The position numbers were made by a program, and so were the translations under genes. Shown here piece after piece: positions 51,706-59,686 of a stretch of DNA of 64,000 nt; within the stretch, counting starts at the first letter, position 1, and each line of letters opens with the position of its first letter. The notes beneath the pieces were generated by a model that was given only the letters and a program-made list of their open reading frames with translations, had not been told where the DNA came from and searched no databases. The stretch is from NCBI RefSeq assembly GCF_051860475.1, contig NZ_JBHYDW010000004.1, positions 1 to 64,000 on the forward strand, written 5' to 3'. This DNA comes from Elioraea sp051860475 (GTDB taxonomy: Bacteria; Pseudomonadota; Alphaproteobacteria; Acetobacterales; Acetobacteraceae).

Positions 51706-52706
51706 GCCGCGCCCGCCCGCAGCAGGTCATGCACGTGCAGGATGCCGATCGGGCGGCCGTCCTCGACCACGAACAGCGCGGTGATGCGCCGCTCGTTCAT
51801 CTCGCGCAGCGCCTCGGCGGCCAGCGCCTCGGGACCGATGGTGCGCGGGCTGCGCGTCATCACCTCGGCCGCGCGCCGTTCGAGCAGCCGGGGCTCCATG
51901 TGCAGGCGCAGGTCGCCGTCGGTGATGATGCCGGCGAGCCGTCCTGCCGCGTCCGTCAGCCCGAGGCAGCCGAAGCGCCGCGCGGTCATGGTCACCAGCG
52001 CCTCGTCCATCCGCGTGGTTTCGGGCGCGAGCGGCACCTCCGCCCCGGTGTGCATCAGCTCGCGCACCCGGGCGAGCCGCTGGCCGAGCGTCCCGCCCGG
52101 GTGGAACAGGCGGAAATCGCTCGCCGAGAACCCCTTGCGCGCGAGCAGCGCGACCGCGATCGCGTCCCCCAGCGCCAGCATCAGCGTGGTCGAGGTGGTC
52201 GGCGCGAGCCCCATCGGACAGGCCTCGGGCGCGTCGGGCAGCACCAGCGCGACATCGGCGTGGCGGGCGAGCGTGCTGCCGCCCCGCGACGTCACCGCGA
52301 CCAGCGGGATCGCGAAGCGCCGCGCATAGGCCAGGATGTCGGAGAGTTCCGGGGTCTCGCCGGAGTTGGAAAGCGCGAGGATCGCGTCCGCCGCGGTGAT
52401 CATGCCGAGATCGCCGTGGCTCGCCTCGGCCGGGTGGACGAACAGCGCCGGCGCGCCGGTGGAGGCGAGCGTGGCCGCGATCTTGCGCCCGACATGGCCG
52501 GACTTGCCCATCCCGGTGACCACGATCCGGCCCGTCACCGCGGCGAGCAGGTCGAGCGCGCGGCCGAACGCCCCGTCCAGCCCGGCCGCGAGCGCCGCCA
52601 GCCCCGCGGCCTCGGTTTCGAGCACCCGGCGGGCTTCGGCGATGTCGGCGTCGTGGGCGGGCGCCTGGTCGGCCCGGACGGTCAGCACGGCGGAGCGGTT
52701 CATCAT
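51702..52706 (-). CDS. kdsD: Arabinose-5-phosphate isomerase KdsD
   Basis: 334-aa enzyme converting ribulose-5-phosphate to arabinose-5-phosphate for Kdo synthesis. The SIS domain has GRIVVTGMGKSGHVGRKIAATLASTG, FVHPAEASHGDLG, ALSNSGETPEL and LALGDAIAVAL; two CBS domains follow from ~205 (MDEALVTMTARRFGCLGLTD; RAAEVMTRSPRTIGPEALAAEAL). It starts the lpt-rpoN-hpf operon, linking Kdo supply with LPS export. The 445 bp upstream to the methyltransferase gene hold only repeats. Confidence 0.94.
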   Translation of the reverse strand: MMNRSAVLTVRADQAPAHDADIAEARRVLETEAAGLAALAAGLDGAFGRALDLLAAVTGRIVVTGMGKSGHVGRKIAATLASTGAPALFVHPAEASHGDLGMITAADAILALSNSGETPELSDILAYARRFAIPLVAVTSRGGSTLARHADVALVLPDAPEACPMGLAPTTSTTLMLALGDAIAVALLARKGFSASDFRLFHPGGTLGQRLARVRELMHTGAEVPLAPETTRMDEALVTMTARRFGCLGLTDAAGRLAGIITDGDLRLHMEPRLLERRAAEVMTRSPRTIGPEALAAEALREMNERRITALFVVEDGRPIGILHVHDLLRAGAA

Positions 52707-52815
52707 GGTCCCCGGCCATGGTGTAGGCCCTCGGGGCGCGCCGGGTCAACGAACCGACGCGCGTGGCACGCAAGACCTGTGCCAAGCCACGCGATCGTGT
52801 CTGCCGTGCTGTGCC

Positions 52816-52847
52816 ACTTTACGACTTTACGACTTTATCACTTTACG
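52816..52847. repeat. Four tandem octamers
   Basis: ACTTTACG is repeated directly as ACTTTACG, ACTTTACG, ACTTTATC, ACTTTACG (32 bp). The block is AT-rich for the genome, lies in the long gap between kdsD and the accessory island, and could be a simple-sequence expansion or a regulator site. Confidence 0.75.
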
Positions 52848-53044
52848 CGGCCCGCGCGGCGCCTGGGGCAGCGGGGCAGCGGCGGGGCGAGGCGCAGCCT
52901 ACCGCGCGCCTGCGCCAGAACGGGACGTGGCCCGCCCCGCTCACCGGTCCGTCAAGGCGTGCAGCCGTTCCATCCCGTCCAGGATCGCCGCCGCGACCGC
53001 CGCCGCGACCGCCGCGCCCGGGCCCGGGTCAGGGTGAGGGCGGT

Positions 53045-53082
53045 CCCGACGCCCCTTGCCCCGACGCCCCTTGCCCCGACGC
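53045..53082. repeat. 15-nt direct repeat, 2.5 copies
   Basis: CCCGACGCCCCTTGC occurs twice in direct succession (53045-53059, 53060-53074), followed by a half copy. It lies about 30 bp before the first REP-like palindrome, at the edge of the accessory island. Confidence 0.7.
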
Positions 53083-53109
53083 GGCGCGCCCCGCGATGCT
53101 CCGACTGCT

Positions 53110-53133
53110 CCCTCTCCCGCGTGCGGGAGAGGG
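53110..53133 (-). repeat. REP-like palindrome, left copy (minus orientation)
   Basis: CCCTCTCCCGC and GCGGGAGAGGG form a perfect 11-bp stem with a 2-nt loop. On the minus strand it is preceded by ACCCTCACCC, the same tail carried by the copy at 55387-55410 on the plus strand. Similar elements are scattered in many proteobacterial genomes. This copy ends 18 bp before the methyltransferase ATG. Confidence 0.75.
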
Positions 53134-53151
53134 CCGGGGTGAGGGTCATCG

Positions 53152-54777
53152 ATGGCGAATGCGCTCTATTACGGCGACAACCTCGGCGTGCTGCGCGAGC
53201 ACATCCGCGACGAGAGCATCGACCTGATCTATCTCGATCCGCCGTTCAACTCGAACGCCACCTACAACGTATTGTTCCGCGCCCCGGGCGGGAAGGGCAG
53301 CGAGGCGCAGATCGAGGCGTTCGAGGACACCTGGCACTGGGGCGACGCGGCGTCGCTGGCCTTCGACGAGGTGATCCGCGGCACGCATACCGACGCGGCG
53401 ACGATGCTGCGGGCGATGCGGTCATTCCTCGGCGAGAACGACATGATGGCGTATCTGGCCATGATGGCGGTGCGCCTGATCGAGCTGCACCGCGTGCTGA
53501 AGCCCACCGGCAGCCTGTATCTGCACTGCGACCCGACCGCGAGCCACTACCTCAAGGTGCTGCTGGATGCGGTGTTCGGGGTGTATCACTTTCAAAATGA
53601 GATCGTCTGGAAACGGACAAGCGCGCACAGTAGCGCGAAGCGATGGGGGCCGGTACATGATAATCTTCTCTTTTTTACAAAGAGCGAGCACTTTAAGTGG
53701 AAGCAACAGTACGGTGATTACGATCAGAAATATATAAACGCCTTCTATACACATAAGGACAGTAAAGGGCGCCTGTGGAGGCGCTCAGATTTGACGGGCG
53801 CCGGAGTCCGGCATGGCGAGACCGGACAGGTATGGCGAGGCATAGACGTTACGGCAAAGGGACGTCACTGGGCTTACCCGCCGTCTGTGCTTGACGAGAT
53901 GGACAAGGAAGGCCGCATTCATTGGCCCGAAAAGGACGGCGGAATGCCGATGCTCAGGCGATATCTCGACGAGCAGAAGGGGCAGCCGATCCAAGATGTC
54001 GTCACCGACATTCCGCCCATGCACAATCTCGCTGAAGAACGCCTCGGCTACCCCACCCAGAAACCCCTCGCCCTGCTCGAACGCATCATCGCCGCGTCCT
54101 CCAACCCCGGCGACACCGTGCTCGACCCGTTCTGCGGCTGCGGCACCGCCGTCCACGCCGCCCACAAGCTCGGCCGCCACTGGATCGGCATCGACGTCAC
54201 CCACCTCGCCATCTCGCTGATCGAACGCCGCCTGAAGGACGCCTTCCCCGACATCGCCTTCGAGGTGCACGGCACGCCCAAGGACATCGACGGCGCGCGC
54301 GACCTCGCCGCCCGCGACAAGCACCAGTTCCAGTGGTGGGCCGTCTCCCTCGTCGATGCCGTTCCCCAGGGCGGCAAGAAGAAGGGCGCCGATCGCGGCA
54401 TCGACGGCGTCCGCTTCATCCAGGTCGGACCCAAGGCGGGCGAGGTCGAACGCGTGATCGTCAGCGTGAAGGGCGGCGAGCATGTCGGCGTGAAGGACAT
54501 CCGCGACCTGCGCGGCACGGTGGAGCGCGAGACCGCCGTCGCCGGGCTGTTCCTGACGCTCGCCGATCCCACCCGCGACATGAAGCGCGAGGCGGCGTCC
54601 GCCGGCAGGGTGGACATCCCCTTCGCGCACGGCCCCGTCCCGAAGATCCAGATCTTCACCATCGCCGAACTGCTCGCCGGCATGCGGCCCGACCTGCCCG
54701 GCCTCGGCCGGCACGAAGGCTTCAAGCGTGCCCCGCGCGAGAAGCGCAGCGGCGAGCAGGGAAGCCTGGAGGTGTGA
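53152..54777 (+). CDS. DNA methyltransferase fused to a PD-(D/E)xK nuclease-like domain
   Basis: 541-aa protein. Residues 1-365 are a beta-class (type III-like) DNA methyltransferase, with the catalytic motif DPPF at 29-32 and the SAM motif DPFCGCGTA with FxGxG at 327-331; NLAEERLGYPTQKP sits before it. The part between, ~140-260, should be the target-recognition region, and it is encoded by distinctly AT-rich DNA (about 53580-53880). Residues ~375-530 resemble a Mrr-like restriction fold, with D414/D418 in GADRGIDG and K440 in VIVSVKGG. A one-chain modification/restriction enzyme is likely. Activity and target are unknown. Confidence 0.86.
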   Translation: MANALYYGDNLGVLREHIRDESIDLIYLDPPFNSNATYNVLFRAPGGKGSEAQIEAFEDTWHWGDAASLAFDEVIRGTHTDAATMLRAMRSFLGENDMMAYLAMMAVRLIELHRVLKPTGSLYLHCDPTASHYLKVLLDAVFGVYHFQNEIVWKRTSAHSSAKRWGPVHDNLLFFTKSEHFKWKQQYGDYDQKYINAFYTHKDSKGRLWRRSDLTGAGVRHGETGQVWRGIDVTAKGRHWAYPPSVLDEMDKEGRIHWPEKDGGMPMLRRYLDEQKGQPIQDVVTDIPPMHNLAEERLGYPTQKPLALLERIIAASSNPGDTVLDPFCGCGTAVHAAHKLGRHWIGIDVTHLAISLIERRLKDAFPDIAFEVHGTPKDIDGARDLAARDKHQFQWWAVSLVDAVPQGGKKKGADRGIDGVRFIQVGPKAGEVERVIVSVKGGEHVGVKDIRDLRGTVERETAVAGLFLTLADPTRDMKREAASAGRVDIPFAHGPVPKIQIFTIAELLAGMRPDLPGLGRHEGFKRAPREKRSGEQGSLEV

Positions 54778-55265
54778 CGCCCGGGGTGTCCGATTTCCCC
54801 GGTGACGACGCCGAGGATGTCAAGGCCGTCCAGGCCGAGCACTTCCGCGCCGCCGTGCGGGCGATGGTGAACGCTGCATGCGATGCGTACACGAACGCGC
54901 TGGCGCTCGTCGGCCTCCGAACGGAACTCGGCGACCGGATCGAGGCCGGGTTGCGCTATCAAGCGCATCTGTTCTGGGGTCCCGTCCGCTGGATTGCGAC
55001 CGCATTCCGACGCGACGTCTGGCAAGGCGCCCAAGGCGATCTGTTCATCGACACGGCCATCAGGCCGCCTCGTCCGCGTCAGCAGATCATCGAGGGCGCA
55101 TGGTGGGACTTCTTCCATGACACGATGCAACGGATCATCAAGCACGACGTTACGCTAACGCGACTGGTCATCCGAGTTGCGGCTGAGCAGAACGAAACCG
55201 AGGCAGCGAAGCTCGCAAATCTGCTCGCTGATGACGTCGCGTTTCGGTTTCGGTCCGGCGGATGA
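54774..55265 (+). CDS. Unknown protein coupled to the methyltransferase-nuclease gene
   Basis: 163-aa soluble protein that I do not recognise. It is mostly helical, with a hydrophobic/aromatic centre (LFWGPVRWIATAFRRDVW) and a WWDFFHDTMQRIIKHD segment. The GTG start lies inside the methyltransferase stop (GTGA), and GGAGGT precedes it, so the genes are coupled. Base composition resembles the host more than the low-GC insert. Positioned as it is, it may assist, restrain or extend the restriction-modification enzyme. There is no membrane span or secretion signal. Confidence 0.7.
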   Translation: MTPGVSDFPGDDAEDVKAVQAEHFRAAVRAMVNAACDAYTNALALVGLRTELGDRIEAGLRYQAHLFWGPVRWIATAFRRDVWQGAQGDLFIDTAIRPPRPRQQIIEGAWWDFFHDTMQRIIKHDVTLTRLVIRVAAEQNETEAAKLANLLADDVAFRFRSGG

Positions 55266-55386
55266 GGCCGTTCGCACGTCGGGACGCGGGGCCGGCTTGC
55301 GGGTTGGCGCAGAGCGCGCCCTGCTGGAGCTCCGTGCCGACATCGAACGACTTGACGCGCTGACGGATCGCCGACCCTCACCCTGT

Positions 55387-55410
55387 CCCTCTCCCGCAAG
55401 CGGGCGAGGG
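55387..55410 (+). repeat. REP-like palindrome, right copy (plus orientation)
   Basis: CCCTCTCCCGC pairs with GCGGGCGAGGG (one mismatch) around AA, preceded by ACCCTCACCC. It is the same element as at 53110-53133 but inverted, so the two copies bracket the methyltransferase and its partner. Confidence 0.75.
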
Positions 55411-55510
55411 AACCCTCCGCAATCGAGAGCAAGGCGCAGTCAGCGTCCTTCTTGCTGGCCTTCGGCCATCCAAGGCAGAAACCCCTTGGGGGACGCGACT
55501 GTCCTGATGG

Positions 55511-55900
55511 TCAAGCGGTATGCCACGGGCGTCGATCCCTGAGGACGGCGTTGAGGATGGCGAGGAGTTTGCGGGCCACCGCGATGAGGGCGAGCATCCT
55601 GGGCTTTCCGGCGTCGAGGAGGGAGTCGCCGGCGGAGGTCTCGGCGATGCTGCGGCTGAAGCCGCTGGGGTGGCCGGTCGCCACGTGTGCCGTGTGGCCA
55701 TGCACGGGCTTGCGCCGCCGACGTATCGCCCAGCGGTTCGACGCGTGCGTCGCATCCACCAGCGTGCCCGTCCGCACCGTCACGCCCTTCGCCTCCAACT
55801 GCCGCGTCACGGCATCGAACAGCACGCGATCCAGCCCGCGGCGCACCAGCTCGCGCCGGACGCGCACGAACGCGCCGCGCTGGGGCGCGCAGAAGGCGCA
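55511..55900 (-). pseudogene. Fused transposase remnants (IS5-like and IS110-like pieces)
   Basis: Read on the minus strand, the 5' part (~55670-55900) gives VRRELVRRGLDRVLFDAVTR and VRTGTLVDAT, typical of the central part of IS5-family DDE transposases. The same frame then runs into LDAGKPRMLALIAVARKLL followed by AILNAVLRDRRPW (55511-55669), which is the characteristic C-terminus of IS110-family transposases. Neither is complete, no start or terminal repeats are evident, and the IS5 part shows a frameshift against the neighbouring frame. This is a scar of at least two insertions at the right edge of the accessory island. Confidence 0.65.
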
Positions 55901-55943
55901 CGAGAGGGCATCGGCACGGTCGGAAACGCCGGCCGCCTCAAGA

Positions 55944-56624
55944 TCATGCGGCCCTGGTACTGCGCCAGCGAGGCTCGATCGGGCTCGCCACCTGCATGAC
56001 AGGCGACGAGAGAGCGCCGCCGACGGCGACGACGGCCAGGACCGACCCGACGTGCCAGAACAGGACCATGACCGCGGCATCCAGGTAGTGCACGAGCGAC
56101 AGTCCGACGGATGCCAACATCGCAACCGACGTGATCGCGGCAACGCCCGTCGCGAGCGGACGCGTCCGCCCTGCATGCCGGAGCATGAACAGCATGGCTG
56201 CACCCGTCGGCACGGAGAACGCCAGGATGAAACCCAGGCAGCTCCACGACGTGCCAAGTGCCAAGCCGTCAGGCCCGAAGCGCAGGAAGTCACTCACGCA
56301 TCCCCACCCGAGGCTCGCGACCCACATCGCGAATCCCGGCAGAGGCAAGAGCGCCCATCGCTCCGAGCGATCGGGCAGCGACAGGTGAAAGGCCGCAATC
56401 GCCGCCAGCACTGCGGTCGCCACCGCTGCCGCCAGTTGCGCAACCTCCCACGCGTGCGACAGCCGCTCGGCAAGGTCAACGCGCAGCCCGATCATTGCGA
56501 CGACCAGGGCGATCATGGCGCTCGCGCTCGCGAGCCACAGTGCCGCCCGCAGCATCGGCGGGCGAAGCCGGCGGACCGGCCGCATGTCGCGAACCATTGA
56601 GGACACAAGCTCGTCTGTTCGCAT
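55944..56624 (-). CDS. nrsF: NrsF (DUF1109) family anti-sigma factor
   Basis: 226-aa membrane protein with six hydrophobic spans after a short cytosolic N-tail (MRTDELVSSMVRDMRPVRRL). DUF1109/NrsF proteins hold an ECF sigma factor at the membrane; in Caulobacter two conserved periplasmic-side cysteines sense metal or redox stress. Two cysteines in comparable places are present (LGWGCVSDF; GTSWSCLGF). ATG 56624 follows GGGGCGAGG. The gene lies 13 bp downstream of its sigma factor gene on the same strand. Confidence 0.88.
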   Translation of the reverse strand: MRTDELVSSMVRDMRPVRRLRPPMLRAALWLASASAMIALVVAMIGLRVDLAERLSHAWEVAQLAAAVATAVLAAIAAFHLSLPDRSERWALLPLPGFAMWVASLGWGCVSDFLRFGPDGLALGTSWSCLGFILAFSVPTGAAMLFMLRHAGRTRPLATGVAAITSVAMLASVGLSLVHYLDAAVMVLFWHVGSVLAVVAVGGALSSPVMQVASPIEPRWRSTRAA

Positions 56625-56637
56625 CGGCCTCGCCCCT

Positions 56638-57201
56638 TCAGTCCCCAACAATGCGCTTCCTGAGCGCGATGATCGCCCTGTGCGTTGCCACCTTCAGTGC
56701 CGAGGCCGACTGCCCCGTACGGGCTGAGGCCTCGGCCACGCTCAGCTCCCGCAGCTTCAAGAGCTCGATGGCCTCGCGCTGCTTCGGTGAGAGCTCCGAC
56801 ACAGCCGCCCGCACATCCCGGGCCTGAAGCCGGCCTTCTCCTTCATTCGTCGCTGCACCCACCAAGGTTTCGTGATGCAGGTCGGTCAGTTCCTCCTCGC
56901 GGCTTCCCCGGCGCGCGACCTGACGCACACGGTCGAGCGCGCGTCGGTCGGCGATCGCGGACAGCCACGGACGCAGTGGCCGGCTCGGATCGAAGGTGTG
57001 GCGGATCTGGTGGATGGTGAGCAGCGTGTCCTGGACGGCGTCCTCGACATCGCTGTCGTTCCGGAGCCGCCTCCGGGCGACCGTCCGCAGCAATGGAAGG
57101 ATCTCCCGCAACAAACGGTCATAGGCGCGCCTGTCGCCCCCCTGGGCCGCCGCCATCAGGGAGCTCCATGCGTCGTCGCGCTGCTCCGGTGTCACTGCCA
57201 T
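56638..57201 (-). CDS. ECF RNA polymerase sigma factor (partner of NrsF)
   Basis: 187-aa ECF sigma. Region 2 has AYDRLLREILPLLRTVARRRL, DVEDAVQDTLLTIHQIRHTF and WLSAIADRRALDRVR; region 4 has LSPKQREAIELLKLRELSVAEASARTG and ALKVATHRAIIALRK. The pair with the downstream NrsF-type protein matches the Caulobacter SigF/NrsF arrangement responding to oxidants or heavy metals. The divergent fasciclin gene at 57412 is a likely target, since such systems often neighbour secreted proteins. The ATG at 57201 gives a normal length. Confidence 0.9.
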   Translation of the reverse strand: MAVTPEQRDDAWSSLMAAAQGGDRRAYDRLLREILPLLRTVARRRLRNDSDVEDAVQDTLLTIHQIRHTFDPSRPLRPWLSAIADRRALDRVRQVARRGSREEELTDLHHETLVGAATNEGEGRLQARDVRAAVSELSPKQREAIELLKLRELSVAEASARTGQSASALKVATHRAIIALRKRIVGD

Positions 57202-57411
57202 CGTCCGGCCCGCCGATTTCCGCGACTTTATGGGGCCGGCGCGTCGTCGGTCGAGAGGCCAGTCGATCGCTGGCCGGGTCGGCGGTGTCCTGCCCGGATA
57301 CCGGGAGCTCACGGAACGGTGAAGGAGTGATCCGAAACACCCGTCACCTGCGTCGTGACCCCTTGGTGTGCGATCGGAGCTCGATCCGACCACAGTCAAG
57401 GAGACACGATC

Positions 57412-57942
57412 ATGGTGACTCGACGGACCATGGGGCTGATGGCGCCCGCGGTCGCGCTGGCAGCGACCGGCGTTGCGCTGACGCGGCCGGCCCAGGCGGC
57501 GCGGCCAACAAACCTGCTCGAAGTGCTCAAGATATCGGGGGACCTGCGCAAGTTCGCCGAGCTGGTGAAGTTGGCCGGCCTCGAGCAGGAGCTGACCAAG
57601 CCGGGGCGCTTCGGCCTGTTCGCGCCGCACGATCCCTACTTCAACAGCCTGAATGCGCCGACGATGCAGGCCCTCACGTCCGACCGCGAGCGCTTGCAGA
57701 AGGTGATCAAGGACCACATCACGACGGACGCGATCACCGTGCTGCCGGGCGGCGGAGGTGGCAGCGAGGTCGCGGCGCAGACCACCATGCTGACGACGCT
57801 CACCGGCCGGACGGTGGTGGTGTGGAACGGTGGCGGCGGCCTGCCGCGCATCGAAGGGCGCGTGATCTGGGTCGCCAATCTCTCCGTCAGCAACGGTGTG
57901 GCACACTGCATCGACGGCCTGATCGGCGGCTGGGTCGCCTAG
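57412..57942 (+). CDS. Secreted fasciclin-domain protein
   Basis: 176-aa protein with a signal peptide carrying an RR pair (MVTRRTMGLMAPAVALAATG, cleavage near AQA) and one fasciclin (FAS1) domain. The domain has FAELVKLAGLEQELTKPGRFGLFAPHD, LQKVIKDHIT and the end segment GVAHCIDGLIG in place of the usual NGVIHVID. FAS1 proteins mediate adhesion or surface contact. AAGGAGA precedes the ATG. It is divergent from the ECF/NrsF pair and is followed by a strong terminator. Confidence 0.9.
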   Translation: MVTRRTMGLMAPAVALAATGVALTRPAQAARPTNLLEVLKISGDLRKFAELVKLAGLEQELTKPGRFGLFAPHDPYFNSLNAPTMQALTSDRERLQKVIKDHITTDAITVLPGGGGGSEVAAQTTMLTTLTGRTVVVWNGGGGLPRIEGRVIWVANLSVSNGVAHCIDGLIGGWVA

Positions 57943-57973
57943 CTGCCGCTGCCCAGGCGGGCAGACTGTTCCT

Positions 57974-58001
57974 GGACCCCGGCTCAGGCCGGGGTCCTTT
58001 T
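57974..58001 (+). terminator. Intrinsic terminator after the fasciclin gene
   Basis: GGACCCCGGC pairs perfectly with GCCGGGGTCC around a TCAG loop and is followed by TTTT. It starts 31 bp after the stop codon. The rest of the gap to 58185 shows no gene. Confidence 0.85.
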
Positions 58002-58185
58002 CGTATCCGAACCAGGCTGGTGGCACGTCTGGTGGGGCGGACACGGCCAGAGCCTCCGCCGCGTGCACGCCGGCTTGCGGCGCGCCGACGCCACCTGTCC
58101 CGCCGCGGGCACGCTCATGCCCGCGCATGGCGGCCTCGGACGGGGTGTCCACGGTCCTGGGCTCCACCACTGCCGAACCACCCGC

Positions 58186-59475
58186 TCACCCGGCAGCGAC
58201 GGCCGACGCCCGGTCAGCGGCGACCCCACTCGTCTGCCGGGGGATGAACGGCGCACCCATCCCCATCCGTCGCAGCAGGTCGCGCTGCACATGGCTACCG
58301 CCGAGCTGGCGCAACCGGTCGTGCACCGGGAACAGGATGTCCCGGACCTGCTCGGTCGGGCCACCGAGGCCGGCGGCCGCGACCGCGCCTGCTGCGGTGA
58401 CTCCGACCCGGGCGTGCACGAGCGCCTGGGAGTCGGTCTTGCGCAGGATCCGCTGGCGGATCGACGCCAGCATGTCCTGCACGGCGTCCGTCCTTCCCGC
58501 CGCTGCCAGACACAGCACGTAATGCAGATCAGCAAAGGCCCAGGCGTGATCGCCGATCCGGCTCTGCGCGAGATCGGCCAGTTCCTCCCAGCGGCTGGTG
58601 CCGACCGGCACGCCCCGTTCCTGCAGCCGCCAGAGAAGCGAGGCCGCATTCATGACATCGCGCACCTCCTGGGACGGGAGGTCCCACACCCGCGAGTCGT
58701 ACAGCGCAAGCGCCTCGTCGGTCTCATGCAGGCGCAGATGGAACAGCGCCCGGTGCCAGAACAGATGGCGGCGGAAGCAGCCCACACTCGCCAGTCGGGG
58801 CTCGACGGCGCCAAGCCAGGCGAGGCCCTCCTCGGCATCGCCCCGCTCCTCCATGACATGGGCAACGGCGTGCGCACCCCAGGCATCCGCCGGTTCGATC
58901 TCGACCGCACCGCGGCCGACATGCTCGGCGGCGGCGAGGTCGCCGGTCTCTTCGAGTGCGAAGGCATAGCAGCCGAGGACGAAGCCGCGCCCCGGCACGC
59001 CCGGTCCCCAGGCGGGCAGCGCGGCGTCCAGGGTCACGCGCATGCCGGGCGCATCGCCCAGCATGAAGCGGATCGCGTGCGAGAGGCGCAGCACCAGCAG
59101 ATCGAGCGGCTGGCTCGGCAGCAAGGCATCCAGGATCGCGGCCGCCTCCCACATGTCGCCGTGTTCCTGCCAGGCGGCCAGCGCGTCGATCAGCATCCGC
59201 TCGCGGCGGGTGCCGCCGCGCTCGGCGATCCCCCGGCGCGCCGCGGCCAGATCGCCCGCCGCCGCTTCGGCGAGCGGCCGCCGCGCCGCGAGCAGCTTCG
59301 TGAAGCCGAGGAAACAGTGCCCGGCCACCAGCGACGGATCGGCCAGCAACGTGCGCGACAGCAGCGATCCGACATCGGCCCGCTGGGCCAGGAACGCGAT
59401 CACGGCCGCGTCGAGGTGGCGGGCTGCCGCCCTGCTCTCGGTGGTGATCGCGATTCCACGGGGATCCCGCTGCAT
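58186..59475 (-). CDS. Tetratricopeptide repeat protein (TTC38-like)
   Basis: 429-aa soluble protein built of helical TPR-like repeats: DPSLVAGHCFLGFTKLLAARR, YAFALEETGDLAAAEHVGRGAVEIEP, AHVMEERGDAEEGLAWLG and FHLRLHETDEALALYDS. The conserved WGAHAVAHVMEERG and RRHLFWHRALFHL segments match the TPR-38 family found in bacteria and eukaryotes, whose biochemical role is unclear. No signal peptide or membrane span is seen. It is a single gene divergent from the GH15 hydrolase, with about 210 bp between that contain no further gene. Confidence 0.85.
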   Translation of the reverse strand: MQRDPRGIAITTESRAAARHLDAAVIAFLAQRADVGSLLSRTLLADPSLVAGHCFLGFTKLLAARRPLAEAAAGDLAAARRGIAERGGTRRERMLIDALAAWQEHGDMWEAAAILDALLPSQPLDLLVLRLSHAIRFMLGDAPGMRVTLDAALPAWGPGVPGRGFVLGCYAFALEETGDLAAAEHVGRGAVEIEPADAWGAHAVAHVMEERGDAEEGLAWLGAVEPRLASVGCFRRHLFWHRALFHLRLHETDEALALYDSRVWDLPSQEVRDVMNAASLLWRLQERGVPVGTSRWEELADLAQSRIGDHAWAFADLHYVLCLAAAGRTDAVQDMLASIRQRILRKTDSQALVHARVGVTAAGAVAAAGLGGPTEQVRDILFPVHDRLRQLGGSHVQRDLLRRMGMGAPFIPRQTSGVAADRASAVAAG

Positions 59476-59686
59476 GAACGCCTCCGCTCGAACCTGCCCT
59501 GCCGCGCGTGGTCCTGGTCTCGCGGCGGTCGTCCTAGTGTCTGGCGTGTCACGCGTGGCGTTACGCGGGCGCAGAGGTCGTGGCGCGGTGAGACGGTAAC
59601 GCCCCCGGCCCGGATCGGCGAAGGCACAGGCAGAGCCGGTCTGGCGTGGGCCGGAGTGCGTGACGGGATCGGGCAGGGAGGACAGT

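Noticed and set aside
53152..55265. CRISPR, BREX or DISARM-type defence island
   Set aside because: Only a methyltransferase-nuclease and one unknown gene are present; no Cas, PglZ, BrxC or helicase genes and no spacer array.
57202..57411. ECF promoter GGAAC...CGAAA between sigma and fasciclin genes
   Set aside because: The -35-like GGAAC is present, but the -10 match is weak and such short motifs occur by chance; not strong enough to annotate.
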